Source of the DNA: Gavia stellata
Taxonomy: Eukaryota; Chordata; Aves; Gaviiformes; Gaviidae
Length of the DNA: 64,000 nt
NCBI RefSeq assembly: GCF_030936135.1
Contig: NC_082595.1
Location: 14,484,430 to 14,548,429, forward strand
Reading direction: 5' to 3'
In this document: positions 35,301 to 47,557 of the stretch, piece by piece
How positions within the stretch are numbered: position 1 is the stretch's first letter
Layout: the number at the start of each line of letters is the position of its first letter
Made by a program: the position numbers and the translations under genes
Notes under the pieces: generated by a model
What the model saw: only the letters and a program-made list of their open reading frames with translations
The model's database searches: none
What the model was told of the DNA's origin: nothing

Positions 35301-38300
35301 GTGAGCTGAAAATAGCAAGTGCTGGTGGTATGTTCAGGGTGAGATTCCAATTCAAATTCACAGGCCCACGTAGGTAGCTGAGAAAACATGGCATTTCAAG
35401 TGAGACCCTTACACTGCTTCTATAAATTTTGCCTAGCGTGTCTCTCATAGGATAAGATTTTGAATATCAAGCTAATTATCTTCATTTTGTATGTAGCACA
35501 ATCTGCATTTCTTTTAAATTCAGTAATGAAACAGTCAAAAAGTGAAAGACTTTGGCAGACTTTTCCCCTAAGGCCATTGGATAAAGCTCAACAATGAAAT
35601 AAAAAAGAAAAATAAATCTAAATTCAGTTTAAAATGGGCATTAGTGCAGATTTTTTTTAAATTAAAACAGTTTTTGAAATGATTCTGCATTGTTTTTATT
35701 TTTTAGATCCTATTTCCCCTCTGATTTCCAGTCCTACTTCAACATGTTATACAGCCAAGTCCATGTCAGTTGTTACGCTTTTGCTGTGAGTTAGCTCAAT
35801 AATGCTAGGCCACTGAAAACCCCTGCCTCTTAACTTTGTTCCTAGTGCCAGCCATTGTGAAGAACAAAACCTTTTCCTGGCACATTCAATTTCAGACACT
35901 TACTACTATTATATTTAAGATTTTTAACTCTGCTAAGAATAAAAGAAATCAAGATTCATTCTTTGAGAGCAGCAGGGACATAGTCAAACCCTCTGCCAGG
36001 CCACTACTTACTTGGGTTAGGTTGCTAGAGACTTCTGAAATGGCAGCAAATGTCCAAATTCTCCAGAGTAACTGCAGACACTTTCTGAATAAATAAACTA
36101 CGACCATTTTCAAAAATGAAGGTTTCAGAGACCATACGGTGTACTTTGTTGAAAACCTTTTTCTGTAGCAGTTTTACAGAATGCAGCACTGGCAGATTGT
36201 TGCAATAAACTTGCAAGTAGTTCAAACTGCATTTTTTCAGGCAAACAAATCAATTAAGTATTTCTTCTGAATGGTCTCCAGAAATCATGGTTTTGAATTG
36301 AATCACTTCTTTGTTTTTAATCCACAAGTATTTAGAAACAGCTAGAGAAGGGAAGAAATACTTTGCACAAATTGTACTGCAATATCAACCCTCCCCATTT
36401 ATTATGGGACAGTGTCCATGTTTGTCTTCTGAATGTTCTAGTATTTCCTCTGTGGGAGAGCCAGGCTTACTTCCTTGCTGACACTGATGAGTGTAATCAA
36501 AAATAGGCCCAGTAAAAACTAAGAGTGTTTAGGAAATCAAGTCTTATTTTACATTAGAAATCAGCTGTATTGTAAAGAGCTTGACAGTAATAAATTGAAG
36601 GATAGCTGCTCTCTAACTTTCTAAGTGCTACAATAAGCCACCACATGAAATCCTGAAGAACAGCCACAAGTAATACAATTAGTCATAATGACAAACTTGG
36701 CAGTATTATAGTTTCCCAACCACTTCTACTCTTGGAATTTATCTTTGCTTTCATTCTAATGTTACGTTAAAAAAAATTAAATAGTGCTGGAAAAATATTA
36801 TGCTGCTTAAGCCAAGCTAAAACATACCTTTATTGACTGAACTGAATGTGAAACAAAAGAAATCACATTTAAGTAAAGATGACCAGCATTCTTCAGGAAC
36901 ATAACGCAGTGATCACTGAACATCTCCAGGTCTACTAGCTTGGTTTTCTCTCCCAGTGCATAAACTAACTGCCAGTTCTCCATGCCTCTGGAAGATACTG
37001 GTGCCTTCATCAACTATAAAAAACAAAAAATAACCTTGCATTACTACGATGTAGTAAGAGTTACAAATGAGTTATACAGACATATAGGTGATCTCATGCA
37101 ACAGTTTTACTGCAGAAGAATTACTGGTTTGTATTGGGGAGTTTTGCCTGACTAAAACTGGAGGTTTTTAAACTCCCTTTACTTTGGCAAAATGGAAGAA
37201 CAATTCAGTAACGTCTGATAAAGTAAGTTCAGTTCTCATCGATTAAGATTTTCATGCAATAAATGCTTTCAGTATGGCCAGCAGAACTGTAGGTGGTTTG
37301 GTTATACAGATTGAGACCACCAACTTAAATTTTAATAGAGGGGAAATGACTGTTAAAGCATACTCATTTCCTGATATTGCCAAAGGAGTTAGAATCAAAT
37401 TGGCATGCTACAGGTGAGACTCCATGTACTACTATCAGTCTTTCAATCCATGCAGCTCTCTGTGTAATTCTCTTAAATTATTTCAGTAAGCTGTGAAGCA
37501 CAGAATTAAAAGCCAGCCTTACTATTTCTATATGATCTGCAACAGGTATCTAAATGAATCCTATGAATCTTATTATCAGTTAAAATTACCTTATATTCTG
37601 CAGGTTCTCCATATGTAGTAAGAATATATAACTCGTCATTTCTGTGCTCAATGTGGTAAATGATGCCTTTTATTCGTGCTTGTACAAGAGCAGGTAACTT
37701 AAAAGGATGTCTGCAGTCAACCAGCCAAACTTCCGAGGTTGTCTTGCTGTTGCTGTTGATAGTGAGAAAACGCCTATCTTTTGTGCAATATATGTCCACA
37801 AAGAATCTGTAAGGAATAATTAAATAATTTAAAAAGCTTAAACTTTATTAGTATTTTGAAAATACATCGCTTGTTTCAGAATCATGGGCTTCCATCTGCA
37901 AGGTGAGAAACAGCATGCCTGTAAGTAGGCTGGAAAAATTCCAGACTACTTGGTTCCCAAACCCACTCCTGCTGTATTTATCCTGGGATTCAAAACCCCA
38001 CAATATTGTGTGTGGAACCTGAAATCTGCAAGGAAAGCAGTTCAGTTGTTACCTAACTGAATCCATTTTTTTGCATCACTGTGATAGACTGGAAGCTCAT
38101 TGATGTATATAGGCTTTAAAATTCAGGCAAAACATAGAACTTTTTTTTTAAAATAGGGTTACGAGCTCAATAAAAAGTAGTAATGGATAATTAAATTGAA
38201 ATTAGTAAAGGACATCCTGTGGGAACAGCAATAACAAAAGAAAAGTAGGAGCTATTATAAAGATAAATTGATAAAAAGCCCAAGGGTTCCTGACCTAAAT

Positions 38301-41300
38301 TTTTCTGAAGCAAGTTAAGACAAAAAAGACTATTTTTAAAAAAAGTACAGAGGCCTACATGAGACAAGACAGACAGCGTTGCAGTAATAAAGCTGGAAAC
38401 GAGGAGCTGGTTCTGGAACTAAGAAACTAGGAGCTATCTACTGGTTTTAAATGCTTCTAAAATCTAGAAACAGAAAATAAAATGATAACCAGTGGCTGGA
38501 TGCTAATATTAGACAAGTTCAGGCTGAAATTCACATTCAAATTTCTGTGAGTCATCCTAATTAATTGGAATGTCACATCTTGGGACATAGCACTTTCTTT
38601 GCCATTTCGAATCTTTAAGACTGCTTGTCTCTAAAAGCAAAACTATCCAACACAAAGATCCAGAAGACTTCATCAAGAAATTGCAGGGTTGAGTACCATA
38701 ATCTGCATTATACAGATCAGATACATGACTGCAATAATGATCCCTCTAGGCTTCAAAATATTTGACTGGTGAAGGAAAGGATGCTTTAGATAGCATTTTC
38801 AGAGCCTTTACTTATTTGCAGGTGGAGGAATTCCAATTTTTTTGTTACTACTGTTTCTTCTAATTGCACCCTTTTGATATCTTTAGGAGGACAGGCAGAG
38901 CGGGGGATCTAAAGTCTGCAAGGAATCAGCCTCCTGCCTCTCTAATACACACGAATTTGGCGAGAGCGTGGCAACTGCATTCAGCAGAGATTCCAATAGT
39001 TCAGCTCTGTTGACCTTACCTCTAAGAGAGTCAAGCTGAAATGCAGGTTATGCTTCTCCCCAAGGACTCTGACCTTGATATTGCAAATTTTTGTCTTTGT
39101 AGCTTTTTTTCTTTTTAAGGAAGCCAAGAAATTTTCAGCTTCTAAAAAAAATATATATTTGATTGAACCTAAAAGAGCTGGTGAGATGTAGAATGGAACG
39201 GCTCAGTGGCAGTATAAAAGAATGTCTTGCCATCTCCAATGAACAAGTGAGTTCAGTTATGAGCTGCAATAGCCCATGAACCTTTAGAGTAAGTTTCTAG
39301 TAGATTTACTGTAATGACTATGACCTTCAGAATTATGCCAACAGTTTCCCTGTGGGGAAGTGTCAGGTCAGTGCAACTTGATTTTCCAAAAGTATGCATC
39401 AAATGCAGCTGGAACAAAAGGATCTTATTTACTCCATCTCAAGTGCAGATTTTTTTCTGTTTTTTTAGATGAAAGTATACTTGAAATTTCTTTACTGAAT
39501 TAAGAATAATGAATTAATTAATTCTTACTGAATTAAGAACTTGAATTAAGAATAATCACAAACATTTATGGAATGCTGTATAAATCATCTACCACATGCC
39601 ACATGGCTGAAAAACTAGTTCTGCACTCAATTTGGCAAGAGCCTTCTTGTCTTCTTAAACCACTGCTTAAAGAAAGGTTATTGAGAGGGTATTCAGTCAA
39701 CAATAGTTCTGTCTCTGGGAATGCTGTAATGATTTTGCTCATCCATTACCCAGAGCAAGGATTAGCCTGAACTTCTATGTTTTTTAAAAGATGTATCAGA
39801 CATCAATACCAGAGAAAACAAAATGAAATCCACAGTCTGATTTACCCTGTATGGAACTGTCACACATTCATTAAAGGACACCCTGACCTGAGAGTGACCT
39901 TGACATTTATAAACTCAGCTGAACTCGTGAGGTAAGACAGGGAAGTTAAATCTCTGTTGATCACATATCAAGAGGAGAGCAGAGCACATTCTCAGACTGC
40001 GTAAGGCACTACTGACAGCAGAACACAACTTAAAAATGCCTTTTATCATTTGGAATAGGATATGGAAGCATGTGCTTTCCAAACCAGTTACATTTTACAT
40101 ATAAAATACTCTAGCATATGTAAAGGACTTGTTATATTTTGGGTATTACCTTGCATCGTGTTCTGTATAAACTAACTTAGTACGTTTCTGATTAGTGAAA
40201 GTGGTCATAAACACATTCTGGCATTTAAGGTTCTTCTGACTTGTGTAATACAGAACATCATTTGTAGCCCATTCTGGAAAAAAGACAAATGCATATCAAG
40301 TTTGGAACAGTATGTACTATTACTGAGAGAAAATGGAGCTCCATGAACACTGGACCCAATGCTAAAAAAGGTGGGTTGCAGCTGACATGGAACTGAGGAC
40401 AGCACTTCTACATCCCAGAGGCTGGGGTAAGCCACAAAGAGATTTTTCCATGTTTTCTCTGAATCCCACAGAACAAGAATCTCATAATATATTTTAAAAA
40501 AAAAGCCAGAGGACAACGCTCCAGGAAAAGGAAGCTCTTGACCCTGTTGGGGGTTCTGGAGGTAACAGGAAAATAGATGATGTGTGGCTGTTTAAAACTG
40601 AGCAGAGAAACAGAGGTTTATATGGAGCCAGCAACATAATAAAGAGGGTATGAGCGCTGCACCACTGCATGTGACTGCATGCAAACCATTTAGAGAAAAG
40701 AGATTATGCATGTGCCCCATGGGTACTGCTGAGATAAAAATTCTCATTTTCTATGCTTGTACATGTGTTCACCAACATTAGAAACGTATAAATGTAGGAA
40801 CCTTGCTACTCTGAAGTTTAGTAATCTGACTGATCCAGTCAAATTACTCTGTACCTCACTTACACGTGAGTAAGTTTACAAAATGGGTATAATCTGTACC
40901 ATTCTGATACTCATTTTTTTTACTCTTCTTATCTGTCACACCTATGTAGGCAACAGGGAGTTGGTTTCTTAAATGTACTGATACTTCCAGAAAAACCTAG
41001 ATATGTGTTCAAATCAAGTAGAGTGAAAAATGTCGCTGGCAAATTTTCAGGCCTGGTTTTCAACAGGCATTATAAACTTCAATTGTGCAAACACAACATT
41101 AAATTCTTGCTACTGTTCATTTTTGTAACTAGGAAGTTTTACCCAGAGTTTTAAATTCTTGCCCTGCCCAGGTAAACTGCTTACTGCATTAGATATACTT
41201 GATGACATCTAACAATATAATCCAAAATACAAGATGTGGAACACTGTATCCACACTATTGCACTCTTTTTGCTATATTCTTTAAAATACCATAAAAAAAT

Positions 41301-44300
41301 AAAGATTTCCCATTCATTTCACTTTACCTCTGCTTATTTTAATAGCAATGTAAAGCTCTGTAATCTGTTCTGAAAGAATTGACTCAAGGCCTGACTGACT
41401 TCTTTGGGCTCTGAATAGTGACCCACAGCCTAGAGTCCAGTTGAAATTTCAGCCAATACTTAATCGTAGATAGCACTTGCGCACTTTTTAGCGAAGCTAA
41501 GTGCCTACAGCTATGAGTGACTTCCGTTGTAGCTGTAAGGGTTTAATAACTAGAACATTTTATCAAAAAGATCTTTACATTGAAAACAGTTATGTCAGTA
41601 CATTTTTAAATAAGCATATTGAATTAAATAAAAATAATGATATGCATGACTGTTCAAACATGAAAAAATGCTTGCTTTTACAATGAAGGAAAACTTCTAT
41701 CATGAAAGCAGTCACTTTCATCCACATTAGATAACTTGTACTTGTGCAGTGTGGAAGAAATCTTAAATAAGAAACAATTTGACAGCTATAAGGATTAAAT
41801 CTAAAAATGTTGCTTCCTTTTTTAAAATATTTTAGTATTATTTGTAAACTAATAGAAATGTTGTGTTGAAAGCTGGTGTGATCCACAGGATATATATAAA
41901 CAACTTACCAAAACTAAATACACTTGGAATTACTTTTTCCACGACAGGAAAATTACCAAGTTTCATAGTAACACAGGTTGCCTCTTCAGAATTTTCACTT
42001 TTTAAGCCAACAGCCATGTATCTCTGATCTGGTGAAATTCTGATCCGTTGAATAAAGGCATCAGAAAAGCCAAGATCTTCAGCACTGAATAAAATGTGAA
42101 CATTTCCTTCATCTACTACATAAAAAAAAGAGATAGCAAAAAAATCCTGTAATTAAGGCACTGTCAAAATGAACAGCAGTTCTTAATGCCTGCATTTAAC
42201 AAGTCTGCCTGCAACATTCACAAGCATACTACTGGAATTTATTAACCCCAAATATTTGTCTTGCAAGATATTTGCAAATGCATTTTGTAAAAATAAACAA
42301 AAAATTACAGTTCCAGGAAAAAAAAGTCTTTGTCATTTTTATTAAAAATATTTTTAAAGTGTAGATTTTTGCATCTAGTAAACGTATTAAATTTTAAAGT
42401 TCAGATACCTAAAGCACAGTTGTTTTTACTAAATACAATTAGTAAATCTTTTTTTTCCCACCCCCTCAAAAATAAAAAAGCATGAACGTGCTTTTCCTTT
42501 TTCGAAATGTTAAGTTAGGGCTCCAAAAAGAAGTGACTTCTCTCTTTCCAGAAACTTGCCTTAGTATCAGTATATACTATTCCCTAACTCCCTTCACCTC
42601 ACCTTTTCAGATTCAGGATTCTAGAATTAATCAATCATTAAAGAATTTTATGTAAGTATTTTTAGTTATTTTAAGAAACAGAGCAATTAAGCTTTAATGT
42701 AAGAAGAGTACACTAAGTGATATACGTACGACATTTTTAACAATTGTACCATGTTACAAAGAAAAATCCCTTACCATCATCTGCTTTTGAAAGAAATATG
42801 CAGCCATTCTCTTCAAAGTACACATTCTCTCCAAACCTGCTCTGTTCAATACAAAACAAACATGTTTCAAGTCCAACATACAGTTAGACTACTTCCTTAG
42901 AATCCCTATATTCAATAATTGTTATGTAGAACACAATTGTAACATACACAAATGACAGAATATAGCACATACATTTCATACTAAAGAAGGAATTGCACAC
43001 ATCAGAAAGGTTCTTTGAAAGTTAGGGTGCTTAAGCTACCTATACCTGCTCTAAATTTACAAAAGGCTCAGATCATCTGCAATTGCTCTTGTAACTTACA
43101 GTGTCTTGTATTCTTTATCAAAAAGTCAGATGATTATTGTATCTCTACTTGCTTTTGCCTGTGGTGAAATTAAGGTAAATACACTATCATAACAGGCATA
43201 AACTGTTCTAAACACATGCTGTTACTATCCACAATTATTAAAATATTCAAAACTCAAAACTACCATCATAAGATAATCGGTAAAACAGCATTTTACAGGA
43301 GGAATGGCTTCACTGCCTTTTATTTGTACTCAGTAATGAGAAACGTTTGTATTTTTTGCCACTTACCCTTAGGCTTCCCAAATTGAATGTATACTTTTTG
43401 TGCAATTCTTCTAATTTTTCCTTGATTCTTTTTGTCATAGCTTTGTATCTTGCTGAAATGTCATTCCAGTTTTCCTGCTCTGATTTCAGAAGATTCTTGT
43501 ACAAAAGCTCTGATGTTATTATGGATGCATTTTGCTTCCTTTTGGAAGGGATTTTTGTTCCTTCCTGCTAAGTAAGGAAAGACAACAATGGCTACAAGCC
43601 AGCACTCTGTACTCCAATATGAATATATTGAGGCTATAATGGTATTTCCTGAACTACAGACCCAAAACTAACTTTGCATTATTACAATAGTACACGCCAT
43701 TAAAAAGAAAAACCACAGTTGGAATTAGTTTTTCTTTTCAATTCTTCCTGATCTTTTAGAGAGGTGTTATCAAATGTGCTTTACTTAACACATTTATTGA
43801 GGTCTTCTCTTCAAAATGTATGGTACTATTAATGTATGCTCTTAATCGATTATTTGTAAATATGTTTGTTCTTGTTCTAGAACTATTTTTTAGGGTTTTT
43901 TTCTGGAATTCTGTTATTTTTCCTTTTCTCAGGTGTTTTCTCATAATTTTTCTGTCTTATCACTTCGCATTTCCTTTCCTAGAAAACAATGCGGCCCACA
44001 TCTCTGTCCCTGTACCTAGGAGTCACAGAATCACACAGAATCACTAAGGTTGGAAAACACCTGTAAGATCATCAAGTCCAACCATCAACTAACACCACCA
44101 TGCCCATTAAACCATGTCCCACAATGCCTCGTCCACACGTTCCTTGAACACCTCCAGGGAGGGTGACTCCACCACTTCCCTGGGCAGCTTATTCCAGTGT
44201 CTCACCACTCTCTCAGGAAAGAAATTTTTCCTAATATCCAGCCTGAACCTCCCCTGGTGCAACTTGAGGCCATTTCCTCTTGTCCTGTCACTCGTCACTT

Positions 44301-47300
44301 GGGAGAAGAGACCAACACCCACCTCTCTGCAACCCCCTTTCAGGTAATTGTAGAGAGCGATGAGGTCTCCCCTCAGCCTCCTCTTCTCCAGACTGAACAA
44401 CCCCAGTTCCCTCAGCCGCTCCTCATAAGACTTGTGCTCCAGACACCTCACCAGCTTCGTCGCCCTTCTCTGGACACGCTCCAGCACCTCCATGTCCTTC
44501 TTGTAGTGAGGGGCCCAAAACTGAACATAGTGTTCGAGGTGCGGCCTCACCAGCACCGAGTACAGGGGCACGATCACCTCCCTGGTCCTGCTGGCCACAG
44601 TTTCTGATACAGGCCAGGATGCCGTTGGCCTTCTTGGCCACCTGGGCACACTGCTGGCTCATATTCAGCTGGCTGTCGACCAACACCCCCAGGTCCTTTT
44701 CTGCGGGGGAGCTTTCCAGCCACTTGTCCCCAAGCCTGTAGTGTGGCATGGGGTTGTTGTGACCCAAGTGCAGGACCCGGCACTTGGCCTTGTTGAACCT
44801 CATACCATTGGCCTGGGCCCATCGATCCAGCCTGTCCAGATCCCTCTGCAGAGCCTTCCTACCCTCAAGCAGATCAACACTCCCACCCAACTTGGTGTCA
44901 TCTGCAAACTTGCTGAGGGAGCACTCGATCCCCTCATCCAGATCATCGATTAATATATTAAAGAACACCGGTCCCAAAACTGAGCCCTGGGGGACTCCGC
45001 TTGTGACCGGCCGCCAACAGGATTTCACTCCATTCACCACGACTCTCTGGGCTCAGCCGTCCAGCCAGTTTTTTACCCAGTGAAGAGTCCTAACAGCTTG
45101 TTCAAGTTCTTGCTCTAGCTCCTCAAAAGCGTTATTATAAATGTTCATAAGGCGCAGAATGAAGTGAAGCAGTGAACTGATACGGGTTCTGCAACAATTT
45201 TATCAGGATTAAGCTTAAGGAGCTGGTTTTCCATGATCCATGAGCAGACTACTGCTACCTCATTGCCAACAAAGCTCTCTTCTCTTGTAAAAATGTTTAA
45301 AATGTGTTCAAATTGTTAGCACAATGCTACTTCTTTTTGCTTGCTATAAAATCTCATTTGTTCAAATAATAAGCTTAACAACATCTATTACAGTACATAA
45401 TAGTACATAGATCACACAAAGTAGCATTTTATAACATTCAGTGTATTATGTGAATGTGTCTATACTTAAAAAGGAGCATATACTTTTCAGCCGATCCTCA
45501 CTTTGCATCAAGAACTGTTGGTTTGTTCCTGGTTTGTCTTCACAAATGCATGAGATCTAAAATGTGACTGTTATGAGTAGACTTTGAAAGGAGGAGAAAC
45601 TATCTGCTCCAGTTACCAAACTCCCTATGAACGTAAACCACATCATTAATGAGAGCATATGAGTGTTCATTACTGATTCAGACCAACGATCCCTCTAGCC
45701 TAGTATATCAAATCAGAAGCAGAAGTCAAAGAAACTGTGAAAGCCCTTAGAGAAGCTCTGGAACAACTGTGTAATTGGTGAAGGTAAAGAAATTGCAGGA
45801 TGTGTTAGTTGTACCACCCTCTCCCCAGTCAGTGGAAAAATTGCTGTCAGAAAACACCGTTCCCCAAACCAGAAGCAAACAAAAACCCCACAGTGGCCAC
45901 AAATGGTTACTTAGGAAAACATAAGAATGCAACAAGCACAGACGATATTCCGCAACAGGTATTTCCCCCAGCCTTCAATGATTTTAGCTCAGGAATTTCC
46001 CTGAGCTGAATGTGGTTTCTGGATATTTAAAAAGTCTCTTTCACATACATGTATCATGTCTCCTTGTGCCTATGCAAAATTTTAACATTCACAACTTTTT
46101 TTTGGCTAGTTCCACACGTTATCAATCTTTTGATGATTCCCCTCCTTTTGTTTTGAACAGTTTCCATTGTACTTATTTGGGAATATTATATAGAACTGGT
46201 GGCCACGCTGTAGGTATATATTAGAGTTACTGTACACCTCCCTGCCTGGGAAAAAAGTAATGTAGAAAGATTTTGAGGATAGCAGAGGATCTCAGTGACA
46301 ATCAGTTTGCAAACATTCGCTTCAAAGCAAACAGGTACAGCTTCCTTTCAGGTGACAACCACCTGTTTGTATTCTGGAACCAGTGTCATAGACCAGCATT
46401 TGTAACTGTGTTACTGAACTGCCAATGAATAGGCAGAACCACACGGTTCTCATCCATCAAGACTTCCTATGTTTTCCTTGAAACGTTTGTTTACATTTCA
46501 GAGGCAGACTTAGGAACTGTTTATATTATGGTTAGAAATAAGAGGGTTACAAGATGACCTTTGAAGAAACAATGTCAACTTGAAACAATTTTAGAACAAC
46601 CACACATCCATTTGAAAACATGTTTAAGATAAAATAAACCAAAACACCAATCCTTTTTAACAGTACTTATGCATTGCACATATAAATCAGTTTACAGGCT
46701 GTCATACTGCAGTAAGCTTTTATAACACCTTTAGCAAATTCTGTATTAGAAACACAGGAACAGAAGACCTGAAATTATTTCAGGCCATTTTCTGACTCTG
46801 TGCATAATACAGTGCCACCGATTTACACAATATTTACTTACAGAAATAAATCCAAGTACCTTTTAAAGTACAGTTTATCACATGTGAATACAATTATAAG
46901 GAGTCAATAGAATATTCTAGTATTTAATATGGTGCAAACTATGACTTACTGGTCAGCACAGAAAAGGTCAAGTTTTGTTGAGCCAGCTCACAGTGGTTAA
47001 GTCTGGTGTCATCAGTTTGGACACCTTGCCTCTACACCAGCTGATCTCTCCCTGACGTTTTCTCCTGACACTTTATCTGAGTCTTTCTGGAAGATACCAT
47101 TTTTTTAAAAATTGCTACAGCAGGAAAATCAACCAAAATGCAGCTCTACAGCAAAACAGTATAGGAAAGTCGAACAACGGTATGTGTCTTTGAACATAAC
47201 TGAAATCCTAGTATTTATCCCCTGCTTCAAACCTTTTAGGAAAAGTGCGTTTCCTTGATATTTGAAAAATATGGCTGGCTTCCTTAACAGATGTACCAAG

Positions 47301-47557
47301 GTGGTTGCTGACATTAAGTCTATACTTAAACAGCATACCTTGCAGGAAAAGAATCTCCATGGCAGGAAGCTTCCAGGCGGAACAGTCCTGTGCATGCACG
47401 TACTTCCTGAACAGTCCAGGATGTGGCTTTTTTTTTGTTTTATTTTACTATAAAGACATATTGTTTGAAGATGGTTATGCTTAGAGTAGTATCTGACACT
47501 GAAGCTCAGGCCTTGGAGAAGATTTCGCAGTCCAACACATGACGTCCTAACCTTCAT
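29223..47557 (-). CDS. PREPL: PREPL, prolyl endopeptidase-like serine hydrolase
   Basis: Fourteen minus-strand coding exons join in phase to 752 codons plus a stop (in transcript order): 47339-47557, 43367-43567, 42775-42841, 41909-42115, 40150-40273, 37590-37806, 36828-37013, 35174-35377, 34253-34428, 32679-32895, 32359-32508, 31336-31462, 30169-30251, 29223-29303. The family (S9, prolyl oligopeptidase fold) has a beta-propeller followed by an alpha/beta-hydrolase domain. The triad is complete: Ser583 in AAASAGG, Asp669 in AYESDQR, His715 in NGSH. Residues 1-50 are basic, nearly free of acid, and contain RYYS, a mitochondrial processing-type motif. Met117 would give a 636-residue form, close to the 638-residue short human isoform; the human long form is 727. 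PREPL is reported to act in AP-1-linked trafficking and in mitochondria. The N-terminal exon is the least certain; the remainder is secure. Confidence 0.93.
29885..29975. repeat. TA-rich low-complexity tract
   Basis: About 90 bases of TATATA and AAATATA units inside the last PREPL intron, next to the 13-bp inverted repeat at 29,981. Confidence 0.75.
29981..30019. repeat. Perfect 13-bp inverted repeat (hairpin)
   Basis: GTTGCTCTTGCAA (29981-29993) and its exact reverse complement (30007-30019) flank a 13-base loop. It lies in the last PREPL intron, about 165 bases from the penultimate coding exon, beside a TA-rich tract. It could be a hairpin remnant of a small DNA element or chance; no longer terminal repeats were found. 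Confidence 0.75.
30169..30251 (-). CDS. PREPL: PREPL exon with catalytic His
   Basis: 83 bases, entering with two bases of a codon and leaving in phase 0. It encodes [20 protein letters not shown] and WEDSLNE. His715 in NGSH aligns with the catalytic His of human PREPL, where the local motif is GGNH. Acceptor is tgttccag, donor gtatgc. Confidence 0.88.
31336..31462 (-). CDS. PREPL: PREPL exon with catalytic Asp
   Basis: 127 bases, phase 0 in and phase 1 out. It encodes [20 protein letters not shown] and [19 protein letters not shown]. Asp669 in ESDQR is the triad Asp. Acceptor is taatctcag, donor gtaaga. Confidence 0.93.
32359..32508 (-). CDS. PREPL: PREPL exon 11
   Basis: 150 bases, phase 0 at both ends. 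It encodes [29 protein letters not shown] and [10 protein letters not shown], all close to human PREPL. Acceptor is tttctaag, donor gtaaaa. Confidence 0.95.
32679..32895 (-). CDS. PREPL: PREPL exon with nucleophilic Ser
   Basis: 217 bases, phase 2 in and phase 0 out. It encodes [14 protein letters not shown] and [18 protein letters not shown]. Ser583 in the GxSxGG-like elbow (A-A-S-A-G-G here) is the nucleophile. The first base completes Arg534. Acceptor is aatttcag, donor gtgagg. Confidence 0.96.
34253..34428 (-). CDS. PREPL: PREPL exon 9
   Basis: 176 bases, phase 0 in and phase 2 out. It encodes [13 protein letters not shown] and [12 protein letters not shown], then [12 protein letters not shown], the entry to the alpha/beta-hydrolase domain. 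Acceptor is catttccag, donor gtaagt. Confidence 0.96.
35174..35377 (-). CDS. PREPL: PREPL exon 8
   Basis: 204 bases, phase 0 at both ends. It encodes [34 protein letters not shown] and RLLAKSK, the end of the beta-propeller and linker. Acceptor is gttttctcag, donor gtaaga. Confidence 0.94.
36828..37013 (-). CDS. PREPL: PREPL exon 7
   Basis: 186 bases, phase 0 at both ends. It encodes [18 protein letters not shown] and [20 protein letters not shown], a propeller segment. Acceptor is ttttttatag, donor gtatgt. Confidence 0.93.
37590..37806 (-). CDS. PREPL: PREPL exon 6
   Basis: 217 bases, phase 2 in and phase 0 out. It encodes [37 protein letters not shown] and AEYK, highly similar to the human propeller. 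Acceptor is tccttacag, donor gtaatt. Confidence 0.95.
37807..40149 (-). other. PREPL intron between exons 5 and 6
   Basis: 2.3 kb of unique-looking AT-rich DNA. Around 39,497-39,556 the motif GAATTAAGAA recurs three times, flanking a TTAATTAATTAA-like palindrome. No mobile element or RNA gene was recognised. Confidence 0.75.
40150..40273 (-). CDS. PREPL: PREPL exon 5
   Basis: 124 bases. The first two bases complete a Glu codon and the last two begin an Arg codon. It encodes [20 protein letters not shown] and LVYTEHDAR. Acceptor is ttttttccag, donor gtaata. Confidence 0.93.
41909..42115 (-). CDS. PREPL: PREPL exon 4
   Basis: 207 bases, starting with two bases that complete Val and ending with the first base of Glu. 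It encodes [40 protein letters not shown] and a hydrophobic end IPSVFSF. Acceptor is tttatgtag, donor gtaagt. Confidence 0.92.
42775..42841 (-). CDS. PREPL: PREPL exon 3
   Basis: 67 bases, phase 0 in and phase 1 out. It encodes [20 protein letters not shown] and DD. The phrase VYFEENGCI is typical of PREPL. Acceptor is tgaacag, donor gtaagg. Confidence 0.88.
43367..43567 (-). CDS. PREPL: PREPL exon 2
   Basis: 201 bases, phase 0 at both ends, using the first AG of a NAGNAG acceptor. It encodes a Lys-rich helical segment ([35 protein letters not shown]). Met117 (43436-43438) is the likely start of a short cytosolic isoform. Donor is gtaagt. Confidence 0.85.
43565..43570 (-). promoter_or_regulatory. 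NAGNAG tandem splice acceptor of PREPL exon 2
   Basis: The minus strand reads cttTAGCAG before GAAGGAAC. Either AG can serve as 3' splice site, adding or removing one Gln codon (Gln74) without a frameshift because the junction is in phase 0. Confidence 0.7.
43568..47338 (-). other. PREPL intron 1 of the coding region
   Basis: 3.8 kb. The right-hand 2.2 kb is unique-looking. The left part contains the CR1 element at 44,021-45,088. No further coding exon was supported. Confidence 0.75.
44021..45088 (-). mobile_element. CR1-type LINE fragment in a PREPL intron
   Basis: About 1.07 kb of 5'-truncated CR1 in the same orientation as PREPL. The minus strand encodes the end of the reverse transcriptase: [37 protein letters not shown], then in another frame [30 protein letters not shown] and the [11 protein letters not shown] tail ending WDMV. 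A frameshift near 44,600-44,610 separates the two frames, so it is not active. The 3' end (low-coordinate side) carries the ATTCTGTG-type octamers, read here as CACAGAATCACACAGAATCA. It is better preserved than the copy at 21,503. Confidence 0.97.
47339..47557 (-). CDS. PREPL: PREPL N-terminal coding exon (mitochondrial presequence)
   Basis: Reads 73 codons from an ATG at 47555-47557 (GAA before it, purine at -3) to a donor CAAG followed by gtatgc. It ends in phase 0, matching the next exon. The segment [20 protein letters not shown] then [10 protein letters not shown] is basic and lacks acidic residues until about position 48, as expected of a mitochondrial targeting peptide. A credible acceptor (gatttgcag) precedes it, so the exon starts at about 47578 with 21 bases of 5' UTR. 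The N-terminus of this family is poorly conserved, so identity rests on splice phase and position. Confidence 0.65.

Noticed and set aside
44114-45083. Several long open frames on both strands
   Set aside because: Minus-strand frames are CR1 reverse transcriptase remnants broken by a frameshift. Plus-strand frames are shadows of them.
47129-47338. Extension of the PREPL N-terminal frame past its donor
   Set aside because: The frame continues 69 codons beyond the donor, but the next exon joins in phase from 47339 and the extension has no family similarity.
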